Assembly (NCBI GenBank): GCA_002633025.1
Contig: NMRB01001515.1
Span: 1 to 64,000 of the forward strand
Length of the DNA: 64,000 nt
Direction of reading: 5' to 3'
Origin: Notospermus geniculatus
Taxonomy: Eukaryota > Nemertea > Pilidiophora > Heteronemertea > Lineidae
Shown: in pieces, positions 31,878-43,900 of the stretch
How positions within the stretch are numbered: position 1 is the first letter of the stretch
Layout: the number at the start of each line of letters is the position of its first letter
Notes under the pieces: model-generated
The model's database searches: none
Told to the model about the DNA's origin: nothing
What the model saw: only the letters and a program-made list of their open reading frames with translations
Position numbers and translations under genes: made by a program

Positions 31878-33863
31878 TGAAACGGAAATTCTATAGGTTA
31901 ATTATGTATATATGGCTCATGGATGACGTGTAAATCCGTCGTACGGCAGGATTTCACGTACCAAATCACGGATTTTAGCGTCGTGGTGTTGGTTTGCGGG
32001 GTACGACTTCATGAATTAACACGCGGAGGCATCTCCGTTGTGTGGTGCGTCAATTTCGTGTCGTGCGCGGATTCACATTGGATGTGTATTTACGTGTTGA
32101 TGCATACGTGTATCGCTCGGATTTACACGTGGAGGCCGGCCAAAAGATGGTGACTATGCAAGGACATGAGACTCGCGAGCCCCGTGCGTGTATTCCTCGG
32201 AGTGTTCATGCCTGTGAGGCGAGGCGTTGCCGATGTTAACAGTAGTGACAGTTTCAGTACGTGCCTGTGATGTCAACAGCGTATGCTGTGATGGTGGATT
32301 GACGGTTGCGGTGTGTTCGGGTTGTGGTGTTCTGGGTCCTGGTCTGTGCGGGAGTATGACTTCCGTACTCATCGCTAGGCGGCGCTGTGCGCCGGTGGCG
32401 TGGAGACCTCGGTGTTGCCGTGTTGTTTGAGTAGTTATTGTTGTCGACTCCAAGGGGCGTCTTCCGATCCTAAATTCTCGACCTGTCTAACTTCCACAGT
32501 TGTGTGGCCCCCTGGTGGCACCGTCTCGAATCCAAACTGGACGGAGATTCCAAAAATGCTAACCTTTCTAACGAACTCTATTGCGAAATTCCCATGAAGA
32601 ACTTCTGGACTGTCGATGACCTTTTCAGGAAAATGAACACTTCAATCTACGTTACTGATTGAAACGCAGAACGAAACGCCTGCTTTCATCTTGGAACACT
32701 CTCCTTCTATAAACGCTTCAATTTGCCACTGTCGACGTGAAAGCCCTTACTGTGCTGCGGGTTAAAATCTTGCTTCAGAACTTGATAATTTGCTTCAGTG
32801 TTGCGACTCGCTCTTCCTCCCTCTGAAGACTTTCCTAAGGATGCTATGGAACAAAACTAGGGGTGGACCCGTAGTTTTGGCTGCATTGAACCTCGAACAG
32901 CGAAGAGATGTGGCAGGGGAATATGATTTTCTCAACATGAAGAGCTCGATCTTTTGATAAAATGGAAGTTCCGGCTTCAAATACGGTTATTTTTCATGCG
33001 GATTTTGTCCGCGGTGAATGGACATGTTGGTGAACGAACTTGTTTGGCCTAATATGCATGCCATCACGGGCATAAGGAAGTAGAAATTGGTTCGTAGGAG
33101 AAGAATATTCACAGGCAACAGGAGTTCGGATAGGGGTATGCGTCGGTCGGTGATAGACAGAGTTGTGGAGGCTTTGGATTTGTCTCACGGTTGAATATAG
33201 TTGAACGTTTAGTGGAAGTGATAGACACATGCTGTATATAAAACGTCAGCCAATTAGCGGGTCGTTATGAAATTATTTTTGACAATCAAGGGGTTTAATT
33301 ACGGTAGTAATAATAAAAACTGTGCTTTCTTACTTTTATGAACGATCTGTACCTTCATGAAATGAAGCGCGCCATTTGCCGCGGATGCGTTTGTTGGTCT
33401 AGAATCTTTTGTAGTTTTAACTTCGATGTTTGATTGAATGACTAAGCCACAATCATGTCTTTGTTTCAGGTATCTAATACTACATGTACTCTTGGGAAGG
33501 TTTTAAGCTTTTTAAAACGGTCATTAAATTTACAGCCTAAAAGCGCTTTTTAAATGGACTAGGCCTTCAGGTTTAATAATTCGACTTTGACGATGTGTTT
33601 TTTACTGTGTATTTCTCGTGTTTTAATAATGGCAATTGTGTGTTTTTACAAGATTTTATGGGGGCAGTCGACGTATTCTTTTAGGGATTCCGATGTTGAA
33701 TCGGGAGATGCAACTCCTAAGTCGTTTTACTCGCCGACTTTGCGCCGCCTGGGACGAGGTTAGGGTCATGAGATTGGGCATAGGGGACTGTAGCGAATTC
33801 TTTTGAAGTGGAAAAATGTGTGTGTTGTTTTCTTTTGATGAATGACCATAGCGTACATTTCAA

Positions 33864-33921
33864 CCTATGCATACCGTAATTTCCTGTACATTGATGTACT
33901 ACGATTCCCGGTATGCATAGG
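33864..33921 (+). repeat. 58-nt hairpin in DYRK1A 3' region
   Basis: CCTATGCATACCG pairs perfectly with CGGTATGCATAGG; an inner GTACA/TGTAC stem closes a TTGA loop. Confidence 0.6.
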
Positions 33922-34282
33922 CTGGAGCCGACCTTTTACTGTGTGCTATAAGGCCCGCTAATTTGGCTGACGGTAGATCAACGGGTCAATAAATAAATAT
34001 GGCATGATATGGACGGTATGGCTCTGCCATTTCTGGGCGAAAAGCCGGGAATTTTTTTGTTATATTGTAAACGTCTGCTCAAAACTTTGCATTTACAGCT
34101 CACGGACTGGTTGATAAGGGGTTTGTTAATCTTCTGGGGGGGGGGGGGATTTGACAAAATATAATCAGGGTGGATGATAATTTTTCAGAATGGTGGTATC
34201 AACCTGATTTTGTAACCAAAATGTGAAATAGGGGAATAAATTTTCATAAAAAAAAGATGGAAAATGTGTCAAAAACTGTTCT

Positions 34283-34680
34283 AGTGCATTCAAGAGTTGT
34301 TCGTTGCATTCAGGAGCAGTTCCTTGTATTCTGGAGCAGTTCCCTGCATTCGGGAGCAGTTCCTTGCATTCAGGAGCAATTCCTTACATTTAGGAGCAGT
34401 TCCTTGTATGCAAGAGCAGTTCCTTGTATTCAGGAGCAGTTCCTTGTATTCTGGAGCAGTTCCCTGTATTCTGGAGCAGTTCCTTGCATTCAGGAGCAGT
34501 TCCTTGCATTCAGGAGCAGTTCGTTGTATTCAGGAGCAGTTCCTTGTATTCAGGAGCAGGTCCTTGTATTCGGGAGCAGTTCTTTGCATTCGGGAGCAGT
34601 TCCTTGCACTCAGGAGCAGTTCCTTGTATTCAGGAGCAGTTCCTTGCATTCTGGAGCAGTTCCTTGCATTCAAATCCAGT
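34283..34680. repeat. 20-bp minisatellite, about 20 units
   Basis: TCCTTGCATTCAGGAGCAGT with few substitutions and exact 20-bp spacing. Confidence 0.9.
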
Positions 34681-35787
34681 TGATTTTCATCGCTCCTTAC
34701 TGAACAATTTGCATGAGCAGAAATGCAGAATTTTTGACAGACGTAAATTGTATAAATGATGCAAACTGTAAATACCAAGCTGTATTGTTGTGTCCCTATT
34801 TATTTGAATTGATAATGGAGTAGGAATGATTGACATTTTATGTACGAGGGGGCGTCGCCATTGTGAGTCGGTCGCGGTGACGGCGCTGGTGTCGTCAATC
34901 GTGCGAAGTTGCGCCACTGGCCGTAGTCGCCAGATCAGGCCTATATACAGTCGAAAATAAAGAATTCTGGGAAAACAATAAAATATTTGGTGGAGCCCTC
35001 TTTTCTGTGTGTAAAAAGCAGGTATAAGCACTTATCTTGTGAAGAAGATGCTGCCTGTCCCTGCGGCCTGACTGACACTAGTGGCGCCCCCGCAAGTCAG
35101 TATGGAAAAGGAGTCCATGTACAGTTGAACTATTGTTATTAATGTGACATATGTCGGGCGTGATCGTGACACTTCCACATTTTAGCGATGACCGGTCGAA
35201 TGTCCGAAGCGGTCACGCTTCGATTATTAGGTTGTGAACGTAGGATTGTGTGACCGTAGTTGTTCATTTTCGAGAAGTGCGAAATTATTTCATGTCGAGT
35301 TTAACAAAAGAATCCACTTACAGGATAGAGACAGTGTAGGGATAATTTTGGTAAACTTGGAGTGAACCGTTGGTCCTGGATTACCTATTAGAATGGAATG
35401 ACCCAATCTCTACTTGAAAAACATATTAAACTGGGTTATTCCATGTGGATTTTAGGGGAGCACCTATTATGGTGTCACATTTCTTGTTTCCTAACCTCAT
35501 CCGCTTTGCTCTGTACCCCCAAACTAGCTGTGTATCTATAGCCTCCACTAGCCTTGTATATAGCTAAATACTATGTATAAAACCTTTACTCTATGATATT
35601 TATTACCTTTACATATGTATCTATGCCGAACCTCTCATCTTCCGATTTCATCTTCAGTTTTGTGTCCAATCGGGAATTTCTCTAGCTTTTACCTTGTCCC
35701 CAGGTGATCGTGATAGTGTATAATTCTGTTGATTGTACTAATCCTCTGTGAGTGGGAACCAGGTTATATCAATCCAGTCTATATAAG

Positions 35788-35996
35788 GCCAGCAGCACAC
35801 CCGGCGATATCGCAAACGATCTGATCGCCAGCCACCGCAGACGAGGCGATATCGGCTTTGGTATCGTTTGATATTGGTCCACCATCGCTGGCAAGAAAAT
35901 TCCACGCATTGCTGTCCAGTGCACACCTAGCGTCAACAGCCGATTTTGCTCGCTTGCGATCAGATCGCTAGCGATGTCAGCTGGTGTGCTGCTGGC
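35788..35996. mobile_element. MITE with TAAG duplication
   Basis: Ends GCCAGCAGCACACC and GGTGTGCTGCTGGC, flanked by TAAG on both sides. Confidence 0.8.
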
Positions 35997-36555
35997 TAAG
36001 GAACAAAAGGGTTCGTCAGCGATTTATCTGAGAAAATATTAAACAAAATTCTTCCTGTAGAGTTATTTGGGTCCCTGATAACAGATGACTTTCACTTTGT
36101 GCCCCTTGTTGATATGAATTGAATTGGAGGTCACATGATCACGCCTGACACCTGTCAATCAAAAATGTAGATATCATTAAAACTTGTATGTGTTATTTGT
36201 TTGGGTCTGCCCTCTTGCCCGATGTTCGTCTGATGAACTAATACAATTTATGTCCATAGGGGGCGTCGATTGTACGATGTTTTTACAGGGAATGGAATCC
36301 TACTTGCAAATTTTGGACTTGATTCAAAAGCTGTGATTGCATAGAGCTACATGGTGTAAGGCCATGCCAATTAATAAAAACTTCACAAAGGGTTCGCAGC
36401 TGTGAAGTCATAGGCCTAGTTAAGTGGTTGTACCTCCATGTAATCGCAGCCTTAGGAGTCGACCAAATTTAAAATGGTTGTTAAATCTAAACGACTAGAA
36501 TATTTCCTTGTCATTTGTCCAAAACATGGAGCGCACGTTTTACATTTTATATTCT

Positions 36556-36768
36556 TTAACTCGTCTGCCCCCAGAGACCAGCAGACGACATCTTCTGTCA
36601 AAGTTTTCTCACATCCTATGGTATTGATTGAAAAATATTTGAAGAAAGGTTGTTCCTGTGAACCATCTGAAGAATGTTTCTTCAAATTCTTTCCGATTCT
36701 TTCCCAAGGCTTTTAGAAAACTTCAACAGAAGATACCGTCTGCTCAAACCTGGGGGCAGATGAGTTAA
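36556..36768 (+). mobile_element. TTAA-flanked MITE, copy 3
   Basis: 213 bp; TTAACTCGTCTGCCCCCAG at the left, CTGGGGGCAGATGAGTTAA at the right. Confidence 0.85.
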
Positions 36769-37463
36769 GAAGTTGATAAGAATTCGACAACTTGATAAGA
36801 AGTGTAAAAATTTGTGAATAAAATTGGCAAATTTCTCATTCATCGCCAAACATGAAGCGCCCCCTGTATTTAAAAACTTACTGTGATTCTAATACCAAAG
36901 ATAAGTCCGGTGAAAATGCACCACACACGACATTTTAACGTACGGGAGCGCGGTGAGAGGGCAGGTCCTATAAGGCCAGATGGGGACTAACTTATTCCTG
37001 TACCACCCTAACTTGAAATACATCTTGTGTACATTTGCTTGTGTATTTGTACAGTGGTCGTGTTTCATGTTGGAAAAATTATTATTAAATGCATGTTTGG
37101 GATAATTCCACGACGGGTTGCACCTGAATAAATGTACAATGTCATGTCCTGAAATTAAAAACGCGGGTTTTCACGCTAACTTGACCTGGCAAATTACTAC
37201 ATCTGTCAGGTACATCTATGTTCCAGTTAGGGTGGCATGGAGTCATTTTTCTGTGGACCTTAAATTGAGGGTGATTTGAGTTGAAAAAAAACCTTGGATG
37301 TCTTTGTTGACCAGTTACGCGATAACATCCCCCTTCGAATTCTGTGTTTTAAATCCTCACCGCAGATTTTTTTCTGCAGAAGTATAAAATACCGTACTCC
37401 CTTTTGCGTGAGTGATTCTCAATTAATAATTTGTTTCATACGGAGGGGAATCGTGATTTTCTA

Positions 37464-37556
37464 TGCTCCCACAGCAGGGCTTTGGTCTCGTTCCTCTTCA
37501 TACACTCTGCGAGTGTGTGAAGAGGAACGAGGTAAAAACCCCTGCTGCGGGAGAAA
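37464..37556. mobile_element. 93-bp hairpin element with 11-bp flanking repeat
   Basis: GTTCCTCTTCATACACTC pairs with GAGTGTGTGAAGAGGAAC; GTGATTTTCTA flanks it at 37453-37463 and 37557-37567. Confidence 0.75.
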
Positions 37557-37735
37557 GTGATTTTCTACAAAAGGGTCCACAACACATTTCACCCTCATTT
37601 GTCTTAAAGGGCCTAAACTGAGCATACTTAAATGTACCACAGAATACTAACGTAATGGACCGAGTAACAGCCTAATACTGAATGGATTAAGAATTCTCTA
37701 ACACTTCGATGCTAACAAATGATTGTGCTTTTATG

Positions 37736-37838
37736 TGGGTATACTACCGATCTTTGCCTGCCTTGTGTACGGTATACTACCGATCTTTGCCTGCCTTGTG
37801 TCCGGTATACTAACGATCTTTGCCTGCCTTGTGTCACG
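37736..37838. repeat. Three 33-bp tandem units
   Basis: GTATACTACCGATCTTTGCC then TGCCTTGTGT(A/C)CG, three units, in frame on both strands. Confidence 0.8.
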
Positions 37839-38234
37839 TCCTGTTGGGCTGAACTCTGGTACATTTTCGTCTGCTGGTTTAGGCAATTCCTCTGGCGTTG
37901 CATCGTTAAATTCCATACCCAGGAGCGGACAGCTTATGCAGAAATATCCACAGCGAACTTTTATGGGAAAAATCTCATCAAACTTCCCTATATTCTACGT
38001 GTTTGGCAGACAAATCGCTGCCCCGTGGATCAGACCAGAGTCGATTCTGACGAACTCGTCGTCAGGGACACGCACTTTTCCCGTGGATGCAGCCAGGGGA
38101 ATTTATCCCAAGTCTTGTTTTCATTTTTTAGTTGAATCAGTATTATTGTAAATAGCTCGCTGGTTTATTCGTCTTTTCATCGCCATGGCAACCTGTCTTT
38201 GTTTCTCTCTCTTCTGGTATTGTGAATAAAACGA

Positions 38235-38695
38235 GGATCATTTGGCAAAAACTTGATTGAAACTTGTATCTTTTGGCAAACACTTGGTAAAAACTTGTAT
38301 CTTTTGGCAAAAAGTTGGCAAAAAACTTGAATATAACTTGTATCATTTGGCAAAAATTTGGCAAATCTTGATTGAAACTTGGTATCTTTTGGCAAACGCT
38401 TGGTTAAAACTTGTATCTTTTGGCAAAAAGTTGGCAAAAAACTTGAATGGAACTTGTACCGTTTGGCAAAAACTTGATTGAAACTTTTATCTTTTGGCAA
38501 AAATTTAAATGAAACTTGATCTTTTGGCAAAAATTTGAATGAAACTTTTACAATTTGGCAAAAATGTGAACGAAACTTATACCATTTGGCAAAAACTTGA
38601 ATGAAACTTATACCATTTGGCAAAAACTTGAATGAAACTTATACCATTTGGCAAAAACTTCAATGAAACTTGTATCATTTGGCAAATGGTGCAAA
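38235..38695. repeat. TTTGGCAAAAACTTG minisatellite
   Basis: About 15 units of 24-32 bp; the last part is regular at ~32 bp (AACTTATACCATTTGGCAAA). Confidence 0.85.
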
Positions 38696-40382
38696 CCTGA
38701 ACCAGCAAGATCTGAGTTGATATAGTACTTGAAATGCCATTGATCCTTAGTTAAGTCATCATACGTGTACATGTAATCCATCATGGCGACATTCTGTCTG
38801 TCTTGTGTACCTGAAAAGCTGAACGAAGATCTCAGAAAAATCATTATCAAACTGTACTGAATTTTCTGCAGTGCCTCCTCATAACTCCCAACAGTTTGTT
38901 TCACCTAGGCCGGAAACACCCATAGTATTGTATAGTTTTCCGAATTGCTTATGGGTGATTCTTAGGGTGAAATGGACTTGGAAACCACCATAAACCCGTT
39001 GAAATCCATGAACACGTACCAAGACTGTACTTGCTCAATCTTTGTCAAACAATACGACGGTGAAACGGCAAATTTGTAAATCTGTAATGCATTGTCCATG
39101 TTGTATGAAAAATTTGTCGTTTACTGTCGAAATTTTGCGGAGTTTTTGGAGGTGCTGCGAGGCAGTCATATACGAGANGTCAGAATAAATTAGAGCTCTC
39201 CCTGCAGTTTTTTCCAATGCGTGCTGAAAACTAGGCCTTGATTCTGTGAAGTGCATATCAGGCAAGCATTTTGGGGACCTTCACGAGGCTATGGGACCTG
39301 TATGTGCACTCTCCTAACGTTTTGAAAATATCGTAAAATTCAATACTGTGGGGCTTTAAGATTCTTCAGACTTTGTATCTCTTGAGGCGTATGGACCTCA
39401 TTTAAGAAGAGATGACATCATATTGCTCATTTATTTTGGCGTAGGAATTCAAAACTTGTGGTAAACTGCAAATGTGACTGTCAGGCCATCTTTTGTGCTT
39501 TTTAGGCACTTTTAATTGATTATAACCTTTTATCCATCTTTTAATTTCAGGTTATAAATTTGATGGTGTTGTGAGGCTACAAAGTCCTAGAAAAGGTTGT
39601 AACATTCTTCTGGACTGTGGACTTAATGCCAGTTTTTAACACCCGACACGACACGACCATCAAACTGTTGAAATGATAAAAAAATAATGCATTTTAATTG
39701 ATAATTTATTTCAGGAATTGCAGAAAAATTAGTCCCAACTTCAACTGATAACATGTATAATGCACTGTTGCGCTTGCTCAAAATAAAATTATACGCTACC
39801 AGTTTCGTACATGCATTTTATGCCAAACTTTTTCTCGAATGAAATGAAATGATTTACATTGTGAACTGATAAAATTTCTGAATGTATTCGCAGAAAGTTA
39901 AAACGGGACTGAATTTGGCCGCTTCAGATAGTTGTGATTTAAAAACGCATTGTCAGTGCAGGAACTTCAATATGAAATGCCTAAATGAGTCAGCACATCA
40001 CAAAGCATTTCTCACACCTTTATCCAAAGTCCAGGCCTCTGGATCAAGCCCCTGGTCTCTGTTCATTGAAACACTGCGCGGTTTGATCCAGAGGTTACAA
40101 ATAAATCTCACACATGAACAACGCAAACAGTTCCTTGATTTTCCTCCTCTAAAGATTGAACAGTTTGACGTCACATTTTATCGTAACATTTTATCATTTT
40201 CTGTTGCCGATATTTTTTAATTGACAGATAAAATTCAGGCGGTGTTCGACAGCGAGGCGCCACGGTTCAGGTTCCGTATTTTAATGATTTCTCCGCAATG
40301 AAAACAACAGAACTCAGGTCACCAAAAAAATCAGGTTTCATTTGAAAAATTCGATGAAATTTCATGCAGTATTGTGTTTACT

Positions 40383-40460
40383 CAGGAGTTTAAAAAGTGG
40401 GCCATGGGTTAGTAGAAAATTCAGGAGTTTAAAAAGTGGGCCATGGGTTAGTAGAAAATT
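40383..40460. repeat. Exact 39-bp tandem duplication
   Basis: CAGGAGTTTAAAAAGTGGGC starts at 40383 and 40422; copies identical. Confidence 0.9.
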
Positions 40461-40707
40461 CAGGGTGTTCTCTCAATATTTTCTCATGAAGAGATCTTGA
40501 AAATCAGGTCATACCAAGAAAATGATTACCTCGGAACTGATATAACGGGCTGTAAATTACCGGTACAAAAATCTCGTTGATTGTCTGATGACATCAAAGG
40601 CCTCGGTTGTTATTCAGAAATCCACTGTCGTTGATTTATGCAATTTCTGACGACTTTCTCTCAAAATTTTTTTCTTTTCAAAATCAACTTATCATGATCT
40701 GTCCATT

Positions 40708-40930
40708 TCAATTGAAATCGACCGGTTCTGAGCCCTCTGGTGTCAGGCACGTGGCATTGTTGCATTTCAGGCACCAATAGGGCTTGGAATTAGTGTATAC
40801 GGAACGTGAATCTGTGGCGCCGCCTGTGGGCCGTCTCACAAGTGCCTTGTACTGCACCCATCCATCGTTTTTGGTTTTTCTCGTTTGAATCTTTCTCTGA
40901 CTCCCATCTGGCCGAATGTAGGTAACCATT
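40708..40930 (-). CDS. Coiled-coil gene last exon
   Basis: Two acceptors nine bases apart (exon start 40930 or 40939) both keep frame, so NAGNNNAG-type alternative splicing adding three residues is possible. It encodes MVTYIRPDGSQRKIQTRKTK, WCLKCNNATC and the end GSEPVDFN; stop TGA at 40708-40710. Confidence 0.65.
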
Positions 40931-43900
40931 CTTTGTAAACTATGTAATAATAATATGAAAGTCAAAAGAAAAACTTCATAACGTATATGTAAAACATCTT
41001 GTCATCTTCGTTATTTCTTATTCTATTCACAGGACATCGAAGAGGTGAAGGCCTATATACACTGTTCAATATTATTGCACAATATAGGGCCCAAATGGGG
41101 TCCTCTGCTTCTGGCATGATGGATAGAAAGTTTGGCAATAATGTTGCCCATTTTGACCCTCATATTGTGCAATAATATTGCAAGTGTATGGGCCACTTTA
41201 CACCCTCCCCCTCCCCATCGCCGACCTCATCAACCTTTGAATAACAAACAGTATCTGATGAACCCCAGGCCTTCTCTTGATTTCCTTGTGTGTTCTGGGA
41301 TGGAGATGATTTTCTAGCCCCCTCCCCCCAAAAAAGAACTCGCTGCTGCAACAACACCATTTCGATTCGGCTGTCAGAGTGGCGCAGTGGAGGCATTAGT
41401 AACTGTCATCTTGGAGGTCATGAGTGTGTTTCCAACCCAGTCATATGATGGCGGGAAATTCTTTTTGATGGCTCCAATTTGCTCTGACATTGCTTCACCA
41501 ATATTGTCCAGAGAAAATTACGAGCCAAGATTGAATACAGGAAGGGACGTGTTGTGGTTTACCAGAAATCAAGACGAAATAGAAAGGAGGATGTATCTTT
41601 TTATTGACATGCAGAAGAAAATCTTGCTAAAAATTGTAACGTCTACACAATACATGTAATGTATACTTGTAACAGCTACACAATATGTGTAATGTATTAT
41701 AATCTAGTATACCATTCAACTACAAAAATACTGCTGTAAATTAAAATTCTGGGGCCTGTTCCATAAAGTGACTTTAAGCTAATGGTACCATTAACTTCAA
41801 TGCATTTTCCATTTGGTTAAAGGTACCATTAGCTTAAAGTCACTTTATTAAACAGGCCCCTGATCTTCACCAACTGGACTGAGTGGAGAAACATGAAAAA
41901 CTAAGTCTAGTAAACATGGTGAACTTTGAAAAGACTGATGTACGTCACCGCATGAATCGAAGATATCGCAAGAGATCTTGCATTGTGTGGGATCAACAAG
42001 GTTTCCCACTCTATGAATCACAAGTCTAAGACAAGGCACAGAGTCTATGGAGGGAACTAAGATTATTCAGATGAACACTCTCTTCCTTGAGAAAGTATCT
42101 TTCTTCTGAGAGCCAACTCACAGGAAAAAACTCAAAAGGAGCAGTGCCTATGGCTGTGACACACACAGTCTATGGACGGATTTATGACTATTCAAATGAA
42201 CACTCTGTCCCCTGTGAAGGAATATTTCTTCACGAGGCTGCACCACCTTTGTCGTTCCCTGGTGTCTGTTTCTTCAGCAGCGTCCTCCTGCAGCAGAGAA
42301 AACATGAATCAAACTAGAAATCCAAAGAATAGGTACTCCGTGAGAGGTCAAGATGTACCAGGTTTTGCTACATTCCTGAAAATTGACCTGAAATGCTGGT
42401 TATGAAAGTAACTGATGAGTATGTACAGAGGAAAAGTTGATATCCCGCTTAAAGTCCAGACGTGATTCGTAGGAGAACAATTTTTATCACATTTCTGAGA
42501 GGCACAGGCCTATTTGGCGGAATGGGCACCATTAGAAATTAGGGGCTGTCAGAGTGACGGCGCTGCTGTCACCTCTCTCTGAGGTTCTGGGATTGATTCC
42601 TGTCGGACTCGGAACTCATGTGATGGAGAGGGCGACTCTCTCCGACACGCACCCTAAATCTCCAAAGAAAACTTACATCAAATCGTTGGCCTGTTGTAAT
42701 TCCGCCAGCTTCCTCTCCGTCTCTGTCATCCATTCCCGATATTTCTCACCCCACTGTTGTTTCAACTGGAAAGGGAATAAATTCTTTGGTTGTGGTCCCA
42801 GTAAGGCTTCCACTGTGAAACCTTCCAAATCCAGAAATCTTACAGTAACCATATCACATAGGTATTCATAGAAAAGTACTCACTGGGAGCTTTCCAATGA
42901 ATACCTATGTGACAGGTTTCAGGTGCATTTCATACATTTTACACTTTGGCTTTGGCAATGAAAGGGATAAAATGGATTGAAAATTTGCAGATCCCTCTTC
43001 AGAGTTGCATAATTTTACCTTCTGTTTAAACTCCTCTTCTTTTTCACACCAATTTGCCTCTTTGATACTCAATTCTGTCAGAAGACCGGCGACGCTTTTG
43101 GATAAGTCCTCATTCTCTAGAACTAGGGCACACTTGTCTGCCTCTAGGCTCTCGACTTCATGCTTCAGCTGTTTTATAAGCGCCTCATGGTTGCACGAAG
43201 TTTCCTAAAAGAAAAGAATTTTATGTTAAAGATTGGTGTGGAGATGTGATGGTGCGGCGAGTGGGCCTGTTTCATAAAGTGACTTTAAGCTAATGGTACC
43301 TTTAATCAAATGGAAAATGCATTGAAGTTAATGGTACCATTAGCTTAAAGTCACTTTATGTAACAGGCCCCTGGGATCCTAAGACTAGCCGTCCTTTGCC
43401 TTCTCTCATATGTGCCACCACCCATGGATATTGTTGGTAGTGTCAGGATGAGTTAACAATCTTACTTTTGGCTGCTCCACTGGTTTATTTTTCTGTTCAT
43501 CCAGCTCCTTTTGAAGTGCCTTTGCATTCTTCTCCAACTCCGCCAACTGTTTCTCCAAATATGACTGGTCAGTTTCACTTGATAGAGATTTGGTGCTCTC
43601 CCTGTTAAAAAGAACAAAATAATCTTTCATCTCATAACAGAAATTGGAAGAAAAGGGCCTAATACTGGTACTCCACAAATCCATCACACTGGGATCAATC
43701 CAGAGTTTATCATACCTTCGTCCAAGAGATGGTCCACTGACATTGATAACCTCCCTCTCTCGTTTTAGTATAGTCGTATTTTTTGCCTTTCTCAGTTCAT
43801 CAAGCCGGTTCTTGAGATGGCTGACTTCAGATTCCAACTGAAAATAGGGAGTATGCAGGCTGCAATGTACACTTGAACTAGGCCTAAGTGAAATGGACCC

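Larger units (their letters stand above)
31878..37150 (+). other. DYRK1A 3' untranslated / downstream region
   Basis: No coding exon is visible after the DYRK1A stop. AATAAA signals occur at 33988, 33992, 34956, 34977 and 37127; I cannot tell which is used. The stretch holds a 58-nt hairpin (33864), a run of 13 G (34136), a 20-bp minisatellite (34283) and two MITEs (35788, 36556). Confidence 0.4.
37151..40707. other. Between DYRK1A 3' region and coiled-coil gene
   Basis: Apart from the repeats listed and an exact 39-bp tandem duplication, no gene is supported. A 12-bp perfect inverted repeat CCTCTGGATCAA/TTGATCCAGAGG spans about 40037-40095. Confidence 0.5.

Noticed and set aside
34257-34759. 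Several overlapping ORFs above 100 codons.
   Set aside because: A 20-bp stop-free tandem array is open in every frame; no splice or start context supports a protein.
38143-38623. Minus-strand 148-codon ORF.
   Set aside because: Entirely the TTTGGCAAA minisatellite.
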